Positions 1 through 16,330 are shown, numbered from the stretch's first letter. The stretch: 64,000 nucleotides of DNA from Erpobdella octoculata (GCA_963978895.1 OZ022242.1:7348498-7412497); one strand, 5' to 3'. A program made the numbers and translations. The notes: generated by a model from the sequence alone, not told the origin.

Positions 1-3776
<3,776 letters not shown>

Positions 3777-3794
3777 TACCGTATTTTTTCGCAT

Positions 3795-3935
3795 ATAGCG
3801 CGCGTACGCAGATAACGCGCCCCCGCAGATAACGCGCGTTTGTATGAAAGTTTGGGATAACGCGCACACGAATATAACGCGCATATGTATGTAAATTCTG
3901 GTATAACGCGCGCACGCATATAACGCGCGTAACTT
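3795..3935. promoter_or_regulatory. Left subterminal ATAACGCGC array (putative transposase sites)
   Basis: Six ATAACGCGC copies and one ATAGCGCGC lie within 140 bp of the left inverted repeat. A matching array of about five copies occupies 6160-6285 next to the right end. The function as binding sites is inferred from known pogo-type elements. Confidence 0.65.
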
Positions 3936-4377
3936 AACAAGTTTTGTAGAGGTGGGAAGTTGATTGCAAGATTTGAAACAGACAGAGAAACAGACAGACA
4001 GAGAAACAGAGACGACGAGTTAATAAAAGCATTGGTAGAAAGCGTTTTTTCCTATTTAAAAATGGCAGATGGTTAGTTAGAGTAAACGGTTCCTCACGTT
4101 TTAAGTTTTAACAAATTATGGCTTATTTGTTATACGAATGTCCATAATTAATGCATGACTCCATCAAGACATTTCTCACATAGCCGAAAGAAAAATTATT
4201 TTCTTTTATTGGTTAACAAAAATGTGCTATTTTAAAGAATTTTGTTTATTTATATTTGTTTATACGTTATTTTAAAGTTTCAAAAATAAATTATGGAACA
4301 TATTTGCATTAAATTTTTTCTGCGTATTTTGTTTGAATGATTAATTATTTCAAACTGTAGAAATTACGATGAAGTAG

Positions 4378-4560
4378 ACTGATGAGAAAGTGCTTAAATT
4401 GATCAGTCTTTTCAAAGAAAATCCGAATTCTTATGACATAATAAACGGTTCATTATATTATAAGCCAGTAAAAAAGCCAGTAAAAAAGCGGCTTGCAGTT
4501 AAAACAATTGCATAAAGCCTCGGAAGTGCTGCTAGTGTGCTACAAAGTATTTTATGCTAA
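4378..4560 (+). pseudogene. MADF-like domain relic inside the pogo element
   Basis: Reading from 4378 gives a helix-like stretch including EKVLKLISLFKENPNSYD, then RLAVKTIA, a stop at 4513-4515, then SLGSAASVLQSIL. This resembles the start of a MADF domain (Leu-Ile...Pro-x-x-Tyr-Asp...Trp/Ala-x-x-Ile-Ala-x-x-Leu-Gly). A stop precedes the reading frame and another interrupts it, so it is not functional here. The similarity is my reading and has not been tested by a profile search. Confidence 0.4.
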
Positions 4561-5312
4561 TTATAAATGGTAAATTACACTACCTGCCGCTTTTTTGTTT
4601 TATTATAATACGTTGTAATAATTTATAGTCCTTTACACCAGGTGTTTTAAGACTGTAATGGCTGTATGTAGGAAGCACCTAAGTACTTCCTGTCGTAGAT
4701 CATAATTTGATCCTTTTAACTTTTCCCTCCTCCTTTCTCCAGGCTTGGGACTGGCTTGCAAAAACAAGGCGGAGTTGATTATAATACGTTTGAAGTTTTG
4801 GACTTTTGTTCACGTAACCCCCACCGTAGCGTCTCTAATCTTTGATTGGTTGCAAGTTTGCTAAGCTCCACCTTTAATCCAATTACCTACACCAATAAGC
4901 TTACCTATTAATGAGTTAAAAAAGTATTCTTGGATTCAGCTCAGTGTGTTCACTTTATTCAATGATTCGTTCTTTTTGAGTTTGTGGATATCTATACGTG
5001 TAGCGTTAATTTCTTTATCGTACTAAGTTGTAGTTGATACATTTGTTCCTTTCAGTAAGCTCGACATCGCCACAATTTCAAGGTAACTGCTTAAACTTTG
5101 TTATGGGGAGGCATACACTCGTTTTAGGCTAATTTTTAAATTTAGCGGTTAACCATTTGCACATCTTAAAAGCTTAAATTTATTTTTATACAAGTAGGTA
5201 TTTTAAATTTTCTGAGTAATGCATTGAATAACATTTATAGTTTGACTTGCTAAAATGTGAGTTGCAATGTATCTGCATATCTCTTTAAAGAATTTAAAAA
5301 CTTTTCAGAATC

Positions 5313-5920
5313 ATGCCAGGAACTCAACGAAAATCCCACACTAAATATGGGTAGATAAATGTTTCAAGGCCAGGCCAGGAGGATTTTTTTCGGCAAAGTC
5401 ATTGCTGATTGCTGACGTAATGACTGCACATAAAGATCAAAACGTTCAGAGTCACTTAAATCAAATTGGAGCTCACATAGCAATTATACCTGGTGGCCTT
5501 ACCTCCAAATTACAGCCACTTGATATAGCAGTTAATAAACCGTTTAAACAATTTATCAGACAAGAATGGGACGAATGGATGCAGTCTGGGGAACACGACT
5601 TCACGCCTTCGGGACGACTGAAGAGAGCATCTTACTCCGAAGTGTGCAAGTGGGTGGCTTTGGCTTGGGAAAAGATAACTCCAAATACAATTTGTAATGG
5701 ATTTAAGAAGGCTGGGATTTGTTATCAGAATAACGAAACAGATTCAGCCACCAGTGAAACCGGAGAAGCGGACAAAGACGACGACTACCATTTCTCATCC
5801 AAACTTGAGAAAAAGCGTCTGCTTGCTGCCCAAAAACATGATGAACTCAGTGACAATACCTCTGAATTTGATGGGTTTGAAGTTTTAGACGACGACGACG
5901 AAAAGCCGGCAACATTGTGA
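5313..5920 (+). pseudogene. pogo-type DDE transposase, N-terminal start fused to catalytic C-terminal half
   Basis: An ATG at 5313 begins MPGTQRKSHTKY, similar to pogo transposase N-termini. It then runs out of frame into the catalytic C-terminal part, open from 5345 to 5920. That part reads WVDKCFKARPGGFFSAK, then LLIADVMTAHK with the second catalytic Asp, and PGGLTSKLQPLDIAVNKPFK with the third, 35 residues between them. A Trp-rich stretch and an acidic tail follow. The DNA-binding helix-turn-helix region and the first catalytic Asp are missing. An internal deletion has evidently joined the start to the catalytic half with a frameshift. The downstream TGTGA stop and AT-rich tail end at the right subterminal array. 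Confidence 0.85.
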
Positions 5921-6300
5921 AGCAAAAACATTTTAACTATAATTTTGTGGCTGTGTTTATAAATCAACATAAACTTTTATTCATTTGTATGGTGTGTTTT
6001 CGTGATTTTTTTCCAGAATTTTTCATTTGTGTACTTTTTGTTTTTGTTTTTTCTCCATTTCATCGATTTAAAAAAAAGAGTTTTAGCACCTCTTCAAGAG
6101 TATACACATAAAACGTGCTAGAGAGGTGTGCCTATAACGCTAAGGAAGTAAAAACGCATATAACGCGCACACGCATATAACGCGCTAAGGGGTCCATGCT
6201 ATGTAAAACCGCACATAACGCGCACACGATTATAACGCGCCTTAGGAGAGCGCGGTATGTAAAAACGCATATAACGCGCGCGTTATATGCGAAAAAATAC

Positions 6301-6302
<2 letters not shown>

Positions 6303-6383
<81 letters not shown>
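6303..6383. repeat. (TA)n microsatellite next to the pogo right end
   Basis: TA repeat containing the right TA target duplication. Confidence 0.98.
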
Positions 6384-6386
<3 letters not shown>

Positions 6387-7826
6387 CTACTTATTTGTTA
6401 ATGGAAGTTTCTACTCAAAATTGGAAAAAAAATTAGCTTTATTATTCTATAAAAGATTTCAAGATGTTATGTTTACTCCATCATAAATAAATGAAAAATT
6501 TGCTCCGATCTATGCAAGTTCTTGTATACAAATCCATTACATTTTAAAATTATTTAAGCGACAATTGCTAAAAATTTAAATCATCTTGAACTATAATTTT
6601 TTTTTGTCTACAAACAGATTATTAACTACTTATTGTCGATTTTCAAACAAATTTACTTCGGATTTTTTAAGATGTTTTCATTGTAAACCTTCTTTACAGT
6701 TACCTAAATGGTTAACAATTCTGACTTACGGAACTTATATTCTAGATTGGATGCTTCATTCAGCTCATTGAAATAATTTCCACATCGGCTCTGGAGACCC
6801 AGAGGGCTGAGCACTTTTCAATTTCGGACACAAACTCTGGTTGAAAGTCAAAACCATAAATTCCAACGTGTTGAGTTCAAGTCATAAACTTTTGTTTTTG
6901 CTGATTGAGTTAAAAGAATCCATAGCTCATTTTTCACACTCCTAATATGATGACTATAATGGAAAAAAATGAGCCAAATAAGCTTTTTTGCTTTTTTTAG
7001 TAAATTAATTTTAAAAGCAATTTCTAATTGTTTTTAACTTTGTCCTATTAAGCTTTTTTCTGTTTTCCATTTATATGAAGTCGTCTCTTTTTTTGTTTTT
7101 TTTTAAACTGACAACTTTGGTCTCACTCATTCGTTTAGTGAAGACACATCAATTTTATTGCTTGGTCGCAGAGCAAAGTTGCGCTTCAGTGAAAGATGGT
7201 TTAGAAACTATTTTGTTGACTAAGACAACAACATTCATAACTGCTTATTACCGAAAGCTAAAACGCCGAAAACCACCTCAGAGCTGCGCTGTTGTTGGAT
7301 TTGCTCAGGTAAACTTGGCTTTTTATCGACTTGTGGTAGTCAAATGAGTACCAGTTTTTGAACTAGAAGAAAAAGAGCTTTACATATCGATAATACGGTT
7401 ACATGAGCGGTTAGCATGAACCGCATTTGCACGAGCTGACCATAGCGCTACTGTGCAGGTTTCGGTTCAGACATTTTATGCAATTTGTGTTCAATAACGC
7501 TACAAAAACAATAAATTTTGAATACAAAATACCAGCATAAACAAGTTTTGGTAAGCTGTAAGACCTTTAATACTTGCACCTGCTTGCCTAAAAATTCACT
7601 AATTTCACACGCATTAAAAAGATTAAATTTTTGTCTTTATAAAGAAAATACTTTTGCAGATAGTCTAGAAAAGTATTCCAAAAAAGCGGACAATTTTTAA
7701 AAATAAGGGCAACTGCTAGAACTTTTCCCAGTAGCCATGATTACAACCTGGTTGCACAGAATCATGAAAACCATTAAGTTGTTCGAGTTTGGCTTGAACC
7801 GTTTCCCTACTGTGTTGACATTGCTA

Positions 7827-7980
7827 CAGAGAAAGAAAGAAAAAAAAGAAAAAAGAAAGAAAGAAAGAAAGAGAGAAAGAAAGAGAAAGAAAAAAAAAGA
7901 AAAGAAAAAAAAGAGAAAGAAAGAGAAAAAGAAAAAGAGAGAGAGAGAGAAAGAGAGAGAGAAGGGATTAAGAAAAAAAG
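7827..7980 (+). repeat. GA-rich polypurine tract
   Basis: Irregular GAAA/GAGA repeat of about 150 bp. It recurs in each unit with different length and composition. Confidence 0.95.
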
Positions 7981-8972
7981 AACAACATCGAAAGCAACGG
8001 TATCACCAATTAAATAAAAATTTCAATTTAACTTTATTTTGTTTTACTAATTATAAAAATCAAAACATTTAAAAAAATTCAAAAATTTACGATTCACAGA
8101 ATAAAAAAATTTTGGGCATTTCATTTATTGCAACTAACTTTAACGGGCATAAAACCTTAAAGCTCAGAAACTAATTTTTCGAAAAATATTGAAACACATA
8201 TTTTATTATTTTTTAAGAAAACTTAATAACTGAATTTTAATGTTTTTAAATTTCCAGTTATTAAATTTGAAAGCAAATAATCTTTTTTCCACTCTACAAT
8301 TGTTGTACTGGAAGCCAAAACAAAAAAAGTATATAACGGTATATATAAAGGTATATATAGAAAGGTTTATAACTTTATTTTCTAAGTAGTATCTAAATAC
8401 AAATTTTTATATCTGTAATATTTTCAGTTTCTCTGTGGCAGTTATTCTAAAAAACATTTAACTCTATTTTCCGCCCTACGTTTAGGGTCACAAAAACCAA
8501 ATTAAAAAAAAAAAAGATGAAAAACGTTTTTTTTTATTTAAAAAATATAGATAGAAAATTTTAACACTTTGACATACTCAGGTTTCAAGCAAATAATTCT
8601 TTTCACCACACGTTTAAACTCACGAGAGCAATATTATCAAAAAATAGTGAAAAGCGTATATCTTTATTTTATGAGTAAATACAAATACAAATTTTTAAAT
8701 TCCCGCTCATTATCCAGTTCTTGTTTCCGCTCGCTCTCCCGCTTTACTCATTTTGTGACTGATTTCAATTTTTTCCCCAAAAACCTTCCCCCATTAATTT
8801 TCAAAGTTGGGTGAAAATTTCATTACGATTGGATGAATGGTGTATCAATGCATAAAGAAAATACTACATATTATTTTTATCTATGTACATTTCATTACTT
8901 GTTTTTATTCGTCTTTGTTTATGTTCGGTTCCTGTACCGCTGGCCTTTTGCTTTTTTTCTGAAGATGGCTGA

Positions 8973-9160
8973 AAAATAGCCAAAACTTGCAAGTTAAAAA
9001 GTAATAAAGATTTGTATAATCGGGCGTTCTTTGAACTACTTCGTGGGCAAAATAAATTACGTGAACTATCTCATATAATAGAACAAGTTTGCAACAAAAC
9101 TTGGTCAATAAAATTTAACCGAGCCTGTATCGACGAAAAATTAACACTTAAATATTTGAG
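8973..9160 (+). pseudogene. Conserved coding-like fragment, unit A (unknown family)
   Basis: The frame is open for about 63 residues from just after a TGA at 8970-8972 and lacks a start Met before MYNR-like alternatives. It is rich in charged residues and has a Cys-Asn-Lys-Thr-Trp motif. Copies at about 29911, 42887 and 58670 keep the frame. It converges on the LRR gene and ends in a microsatellite. It could be a remnant exon of a former neighbouring gene. I do not recognise it. Confidence 0.3.
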
Positions 9161-9427
<267 letters not shown>

Positions 9428-9497
9428 GAATATAGAAAACAAAATAAATTTTAGCTATGTAATGAAATGTAAAATAAAACCACATTGAACAAAAACG

Positions 9498-9503
9498 TTT
9501 ATT
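9498..9503 (-). terminator. Candidate polyadenylation signal of LRR gene A
   Basis: AATAAA on the minus strand about 110 bp downstream of the stop codon. The motif is common in AT-rich DNA, so the support is weak. Confidence 0.3.
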
Positions 9504-9609
9504 TAAAAAGCGATATTCAAAAAACAGAAAAAAGAATAACAACTAATGCTACAGTTAGTGAACTTTTATTCTTATTAAGTAACAATTTGTTGCGGAATTA
9601 TCGAGTGGT

Positions 9610-11295
9610 TTATTTGTTTTCAAATTCTTGGATGACGAGCTTACAATCTTTGTGTCTGCGACAGAGGGTTTTTAAGAAATTACTTGAAAAACTTAGCATA
9701 TGTGGATACTTTAAGAATTTTTCATAACTTAAACAAACTTTTAAAAAATGGCAAATGTGAGGAAAATTTTGATTCGTTAATTTAAAATACGTATTATATG
9801 CTTTTACAATTAAATTATTTTTGTGTTTGTTTTTTTGGATCGTTTCCACTGTAAAGCCCTTCCACCAATGGCCGTTCTTTAAAAAATCATGACAAGCCGG
9901 GTTTAGCGTCATCTCTCTTATTGATTTCATAAAAAGATTAATTCTTTCTTTGTAAAAATACGGCAATATATTTCTAAAGAAAAAAGCATTCAAAAATGTT
10001 AGGGTTAATTTTTCGGAGAGACCAATTGAAAGCATAGTTTTGAACAAAGAAAAATGTGTACTAACTACATCTGGTTGGTAAGTGTAAAAATTAAGTTGTA
10101 CGGAGATTGTATCTATTAGGAACGGGAAAAATGTTTTTAATTCTTTGTGGTGTTTAGAATCTTTAAAAATCTCAGTCAAGAATAAAAAAACTTTGGATTT
10201 TTCTGTAGCACGTTTTAAAACTTCCATCATTCCTTCTATTGTATAATACGTGCCGATGGAATTGCTGTTTAAATTTATCAAATTTTTGTTAGCAGAATTG
10301 AATTGGTTTTCATCTTCAAGTCCGAGATAAGAAAATTTTCTTGTTTGCAGCCAAGAATTTGTTGGGTTCAAAAATATTTCGATGAGATTCGTATAGCTTA
10401 CATCAATGTGGTGCAGTTTAGGCAGTTTCTTAATCATTGAAATCAATGAAATTGTTTGCTCATTGGAATTTTCTCTGTTACGATCAACACATTTGTTGTT
10501 TCTAAAATGTAAATATTCCAGCTGAGTTAAACATGATAATATTGCAGCAATTTTTGAAAATGTACCACTCATCATTCCGGTTAGTTTTAATTTTTTAAGA
10601 TTTACTAATGTCTTCAGCATACCAAGAAACAAAAAATTAAAATTAAAATAATTACAGGATAAAATTTTTAACTTTTCTCCAGGAAAGTGAATGTTTAATT
10701 TTTCGTAACTTTTTCTACACGGTCCAAGGTTATTAAGTGATAACTGAGTAAGATTTGGACACTCCCAAATATCAGTATTAGCAATTCTGTTGCACAAACG
10801 ACAAGAATTGTTTTTTTTATCACCACAAATATAAAAATACAAATCCAATTCTAGTACGGTAAGATTTTCAGACATGCGAGAAAGTTTTGTTATTATATCA
10901 TGAGTTAATATGTGGTAAGAGTCATTCATTCTGTTAAAACTCTTAGATATTGATACAATGTTTGGATTTTTTTGTTTCAGAAAGTCGATACCTGTTAAGC
11001 CAAAAAATTCATAGTTTCCATAATCTCTAAAAATAATGTCTTTGAAGTTGGATTTATCTGATTCAATTATGCAAGGTAATAAGTATTCAATTGATATTAA
11101 ATACCCAATTCTATAACTTTTTCGTATAATTTTTCTCAGAATTTGTGAAGAAATATTTAAATCAGTTTTTATTTGATAATTAAGACCTTTTATCGGATTT
11201 TTAGCTGGCTTAAGAAATATTTTTCTAAAATTGTACATTGCAAACATTTTGCAGCATGTTTTAAGTGTTTTTGATTGAAATATTGAACCATTCAT
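9610..11295 (-). CDS. Leucine-rich-repeat protein, tentatively ZYG11/ZER1-like (copy A)
   Basis: The gene is intronless and encodes 561 residues from the first ATG. The frame stays open 35 codons further upstream but without an ATG. Residues 1-100 are basic and hydrophobic. Four cysteines at 157, 165, 168 and 179 form CX7CX2CX10C. About six leucine-rich repeats span 145-330, for example NLTQLSLNNL, LVNLKKLKLTG, LTQLEYLHFRNN and LPKLHHIDVSYTNL. Residues 340-561 look helical and could be ARM-like. LRRs followed by a helical C-terminal half, together with DVSYTNL and YLGLEDEN, recall ZYG11/ZER1 substrate receptors of CUL2 ubiquitin ligases. That assignment is inference and F-box or other LRR families remain possible. 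A TATAAAAT box lies about 66 bp upstream. Copy D encodes the same protein. Confidence 0.8.
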   Translation of the reverse strand: MNGSIFQSKTLKTCCKMFAMYNFRKIFLKPAKNPIKGLNYQIKTDLNISSQILRKIIRKSYRIGYLISIEYLLPCIIESDKSNFKDIIFRDYGNYEFFGLTGIDFLKQKNPNIVSISKSFNRMNDSYHILTHDIITKLSRMSENLTVLELDLYFYICGDKKNNSCRLCNRIANTDIWECPNLTQLSLNNLGPCRKSYEKLNIHFPGEKLKILSCNYFNFNFLFLGMLKTLVNLKKLKLTGMMSGTFSKIAAILSCLTQLEYLHFRNNKCVDRNRENSNEQTISLISMIKKLPKLHHIDVSYTNLIEIFLNPTNSWLQTRKFSYLGLEDENQFNSANKNLINLNSNSIGTYYTIEGMMEVLKRATEKSKVFLFLTEIFKDSKHHKELKTFFPFLIDTISVQLNFYTYQPDVVSTHFSLFKTMLSIGLSEKLTLTFLNAFFFRNILPYFYKERINLFMKSIREMTLNPACHDFLKNGHWWKGFTVETIQKNKHKNNLIVKAYNTYFKLTNQNFPHICHFLKVCLSYEKFLKYPHMLSFSSNFLKTLCRRHKDCKLVIQEFENK

Positions 11296-11360
11296 ATTTA
11301 AGTTAGATTGTTTTAAATTGCTCAGACAAAATATTTCAAAAACACAAAAACGACTGGTAT

Positions 11361-11368
11361 ATTTTATA
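11361..11368 (-). promoter_or_regulatory. TATA box of LRR gene A
   Basis: TATAAAAT on the minus strand, about 66 bp from the ATG. It is conserved at the same place in all four copies and in the gene-less duplicate at 13976. Confidence 0.55.
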
Positions 11369-11400
11369 GACTGTTTTTCTAAATTTTTATTTTTTTTCAA

Positions 11401-12034
<634 letters not shown>

Positions 12035-12100
12035 TAGAGTCTTATATATATAAATATATATATATATATAATATATATATATAATATATATATAATATAT
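12035..12100. repeat. Imperfect (TA)n with TAA interruptions
   Basis: TA/TAATA mixture between the SINE and the inverted HelC end. Confidence 0.9.
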
Positions 12101-13522
12101 AAAAGAACATTTCCTGGCTGACTGACTGATAATCAACGCTGAGCTAAAACGCCTCATCCTAGGTACGTAAAATTTGGAACTTAAATTACTTTTTTAGCAG
12201 TGGTTCTTAACCTTTTCCCTGCACCCCCTTTAGACAAACTCGATTTGACAGTACCCCCTACTTTTGCATATAAAAGAACAATAAGTAAAATGTATTGATT
12301 TACTTATTAAATTTATTTTTTGTTGCTTCTCACTGATCAGATCAGAAAACTGACGACCAATCTTTAACAAGGCAATTTGTATATCATCACCGGCCTCTAA
12401 TCAAATTCTTTGCTTGGTTTCTATATTTACCGAAGCAGAAAAGCTAATTTTACACAAGTAGGCAGTAGCAAAAAAAATTATTAATGTCAGTGTAGTTTTG
12501 GCCAAAGCTGGTCAGCTATCTAAAAAAAGTGTGAGGCTTTTTACTTTTAACAATTTAATAAGAAACTAGGTAAGAAGATTAGTTTGTCAATAATTGACCA
12601 AAATCCTAGTTGAGGTAAACTTACTGCGGCATCACACCAAACTCTTTTCTTTTTAATAACGTCAAATGATTAGGAATAGTTGGAATGCACTGCAGTGAAA
12701 TGCTCTTTTAGCTCGTTCGGTTTTAAATTGTTATTTGACAGGACTTTGACACATTAAAAACAATTTGGTCGTTCGTTATGTGTCGTCTTTGTCAGTGATA
12801 AAAGTGAAACCATACTGAACACAGTCTTCTGAATATTTTCGTTTTTTTAACATCTTTCAGCTTTGAAAATGCCAGTTGAAGTAATAACCAAAGTTGGATC
12901 CAAGGGGGTAGTGAGAATGCATCCCCCACCAGAGTATTAATTAAAACGTTTGGGTAGAATACCTGATTTTTGGAAAATGACTCTTCTTAAAAGTAAAGTT
13001 ATTTAAAAAATACATACAACTACCCTCGGTCATTAGCTTTTTAGAAGGAAAAAGTGGAAGTTTTCCAAAAAAATTTGATAAATACTCTATTTTTAATTTC
13101 GGAATTGTTCTCCTACCAGGAATTCAATTTAATAAAATGTGAAGTTCACAGCAACAAATAAACCCACTAAATTTCAACTCGATTGGATGACGGAAAGTTT
13201 GTTTTTTTAGTGGTAAAGGGTCGCAATTTATGGTTGAAGCAAATAAAGCTTTCTCTCCCACCGACATAAAATTCCTACAATCGATTCCAAACAACCACAG
13301 ACAAGGAATAATGTGTAATGTTGCCCTAAATGAATGGGCGTGTGGACGTGCTTATTTTCTTCTTTTCAGTTCACAAAAACGTGGTACTCTAAAAGGTTTT
13401 TTAAATATTTTATTTAATCAAACTAACCATCTGCATCTGCTACTTTTAAAAAGGATAGAACGCTTTTTTGAATAAAAGGTTTTTTTTATTTTATTTTTTT
13501 CTTTTCAGTGCATTAGAAAAAC
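12101..13522. other. Right-hand block, unit A: inverted HelC end, hAT-like end, AT-rich DNA
   Basis: The block opens with AAAAGAACATTTCC, GACT tetranucleotides and CGCCTCATCCTAGG, which is the HelC far end in opposite orientation (12101-12197). At 12198 CAGTGGTTCTTAACC resembles a hAT terminal inverted repeat, but no partner end is visible. From about 12350 there is no recognisable feature until 13431-13522, where sequence related to the pogo interior and two TTTTCTTTTCAG stretches appear. No gene is supported; the open frame at 13230-13475 is not kept in other units. Confidence 0.55.
12198..12330 (+). mobile_element. Possible hAT-type terminus
   Basis: CAGTGGTTCTTAACC followed by C-rich GCACCCCC and GTACCCCC motifs is typical of hAT-superfamily ends. 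The opposite end and the 8-bp duplication were not found. It recurs at about 15049, 35279, 46258 (CGGTGG variant) and 61826. Confidence 0.35.

Positions 13523-13603
<81 letters not shown>
13523..13603. repeat. (TA)n microsatellite
   Basis: TA tract preceding the CTAG end of HelA. Confidence 0.98.
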
Positions 13604-13604
<1 letters not shown>

Positions 13605-13949
13605 TAGCTGACCCAGCAAACGTTGTTTTGCCTTTTAAATTATTTTGGTTTTTTTACTAAGAGTTTAATGTTCAAAATTATGACAATTTAAAAAAATCAA
13701 TCTCGAAAAACAATCGAGTGTACAATGCCCGGGGTTTTTGAAAATTTTTCTATCGTTCTTCTCTCTTGTTCCCGTTTTCTTCCCCGCTTGCTCTACCGTT
13801 CCCATTTGCTCTCCCGTTTCCGCTTGTTTTCAAGTTCCGCTTGTTCTCCTGTCAATATATCCTTAATGTAATGTTTTACTTGGCATATATATTATATATA
13901 TATATATATAATTTATCCTTAATGTAAAGTTTTATTTGGCATATATATA
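13604..13949 (-). mobile_element. HelA Helitron-like element (unit A)
   Basis: It begins CTAGCTGACCC and a hairpin (GCAAAC-GTT-GTTTTGC) after (TA)n. A C-rich CCCGTTTTC/TTGCTC region follows, then a duplicated ATCCTTAATGTAA stretch, ending TTTGGCATATATATA. It is about 345 bp and non-coding. The minus-strand hairpin-CTAG end fits a Helitron 3' terminus. Confidence 0.6.
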
Positions 13950-14015
13950 TTCAAAAACACAAAAACGACTGGTATATTTTATAGACTGTTTTTCTAAATT
14001 TTTATTTTTTTTCAA
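13950..14015 (-). pseudogene. Duplicated LRR promoter without gene
   Basis: The sequence repeats 11337-11400, including the TATAAAAT box at 13976-13983, but stops before the ATG and joins the HelA end. It marks the start of a 2.6-kb tandem duplicate of 11337-13949. Confidence 0.8.
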
Positions 14016-14173
14016 GTTAAGAATAAGGTCTTAAATAATACTGGAAAAGCCATAGATATAATATTAAAAAATTCTGAAAAATGTTGGACGAAAAAACTAC
14101 TAAAGTCTTTGTTTTATATTGAAAGAACTTCATCGAATTTTTGATTGTTGCATTAAAAAGTTTAACTTTCTTC

Positions 14174-14463
<290 letters not shown>

Positions 14464-14683
14464 TCTTATAAATATTTGTGTTACTTGTGGTGACAGTTAG
14501 TCATCCTATTTGTAGGCTCTTGAAACATTTCAACGCAATGTTTCACTTCGCAAAAAATTACCTATCTGGCAGCAGACTAGCTGTCGAGTCGAGCCGAAGT
14601 AAGGAGTTCTGAGCCTATCATAGTCGTAGTCTAATGTTAAGTAGCTCCGAAAGACTGAGACTTCTAGCCATCATTTTTTGGTG

Positions 14684-14763
14684 ATGGTCGGTGGCTCAGT
14701 TGGTAAGAGCGCTTGCATTTAGGCGAGGCGGTGTTGCCGTAGACACGTGGGTTCGATTCCTAG
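14684..14763 (+). mobile_element. tRNA-like SINE head (A' copy)
   Basis: Box A at 14692-14703 and box B at 14750-14760 are identical to the unit A copy. Confidence 0.6.
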
Positions 14764-14836
14764 TAGAGTCTTATATATATAAATATATATATATATATAA
14801 TATATATATATAATATATATATTTAATATATATAAT

Positions 14837-14919
<83 letters not shown>

Positions 14920-16330
14920 TATATATAATATATATATAATATATAAAGGAACATTTCCTGGCTGACTAACTGATAATCAACGCTGAGCTAAAACGCCTCA
15001 TCCTAGGTACGTAAAATTTGGAACTTAAATTACTTTTTTAGCAGTGGTTCTTAACCTTTTCCCTGCACCCCCTTCAGACAAACTCGATTTGACAGTACCC
15101 CCTACTTTTGCATATAAAAGAACAATAAGTAAAATGTATTGATTTACATCAAGTTTTTTATTAAATTTATTTTTTGTTGCTTCTCACTGATCAGATCAGA
15201 AAACTGACGACCAATCTTTAACAAGGCAATTTGTATATCATCACCGGCCTCTAATCAAATTCTTCGCTTGGTTTCTATATTTACCGAAGCAGAAAAGCTA
15301 ATTTTACACAAGTAGGCAGTAGCAAAAAAAATTATTAATGTCTGTGTACTTTTGGCCAAAGCTGGTCAGCTATCTAAAAAAAGTGTGAGGCTTTTTACTT
15401 TTAACAATTTAATAAGAAACTAGGTAAGAAGATTAGTTTGTCAATAATTGACCAAAATCCTAGTTGAGGTAAACTTACTGCGGCGTCACACCAAACTCTT
15501 TTCTTTTTAAGAACGTCAAATGATTAGGAATAGTTGGAATGCACTGCAGTGAAATGCTCTTTTAGCTCGTTCGGTTTTAAATTGTTATTTGACAGGACTT
15601 TGACACATTAAAAACAATTTGGTCGTTCGTTATGTGTCGTCTTTGTCAGTGATAAAAGTGAAACCATACTGAACACAGTCTTCTGAATATTTTCGTTTTT
15701 TTAACATCTTTCAGCTTTGAAATGCCAGTTGAAGTAATAACCAGAGTTGGATCCAGGGGGTAGGGAGAATGCATCCCCCACCAGAGTATTAATTAAAACG
15801 TTTGGGTAGAATACCTGATTTTTGGAAAATGACTCTTCTTAAAAGTAAAGTTATTTAAAAAATACATACAACTACCCTCGGTCATTAGCTTTTTAGAAGG
15901 AAAAAGTGGAAGTTTTCCAAAAAAATTTGATAAATACTCTATTTTTAATTTCGAAATTGTTCTCCTACCAGGAATTCAATTTAATAAAATGTGAAGTTCA
16001 CAGCAACAAATAAACCCACTAAATTTCAACTCGATTGGATGACGGAAAGTTTGTTTTTTCAGTGGTAAAGGGTCGCAATTTATGGTTTAAGCAAATAAAG
16101 CTTTCTCTCCCACCGACATAAAATTCCTACAATCGATTCCAAACAACCACAGACAAGGAATAATGTGTAATGTTGCCCTAAATGAATGGGCGTGTGGACG
16201 TGCTTATTTTCTTCTTTTCAGTTCACAAAAACGTGGTACTCTAAAAGGTTTTTTAAATATTTTATTTAATCAAACTAACCATCTGCATCTGCTACTTTTA
16301 AAAAGGATAGAACGCTTTTTTGAATAAAAA

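Larger units (their letters stand above)
3779..6302 (+). mobile_element. pogo/Tigger-like DNA transposon, internally deleted, TA target duplication
   Basis: The terminal inverted repeats are about 26 bp. The left end reads CCGTATTTTTTCGCATATA and the right end is its complement, with one difference within the first 26 bases. TA dinucleotides flank both ends. Each subterminal region holds five or six copies of ATAACGCGC, the layout of transposase-binding arrays seen in pogo-type elements. The interior carries a MADF-like relic (4378-4560), a possible 5' non-coding exon with an AAGGTAAC donor near 5082 and a CTTTTCAG acceptor at 5301-5308, and the C-terminal half of a DDE transposase. Length is 2524 bp. 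An almost identical copy lies at 53482-56005. Confidence 0.88.

Noticed and set aside
5917..6111. 64-residue frame after the transposase relic
   Set aside because: It is hydrophobic low-complexity sequence inside the 3' part of the pogo element, with no recognisable motif.
7075..7347. 90-residue frame in block U as a gene
   Set aside because: A one-base loss in unit B and a deletion in unit C break it; low-complexity start.
7737..8072. Lys/Glu-rich 111-residue frame
   Set aside because: It translates the GA-rich tract, which changes length and frame between units.
9485..9727. 80-residue + strand frame over the LRR 3' end
   Set aside because: It is antisense to the conserved end of the LRR coding sequence.
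11296..11400. N-terminal extension of LRR protein A by 35 residues
   Set aside because: It would need a TTG start, contains the TATA box, and is frameshifted in copies B and C.
12198..13500. Complete hAT transposon
   Set aside because: Only one hAT-like end is visible; no second end, duplication or transposase was found.
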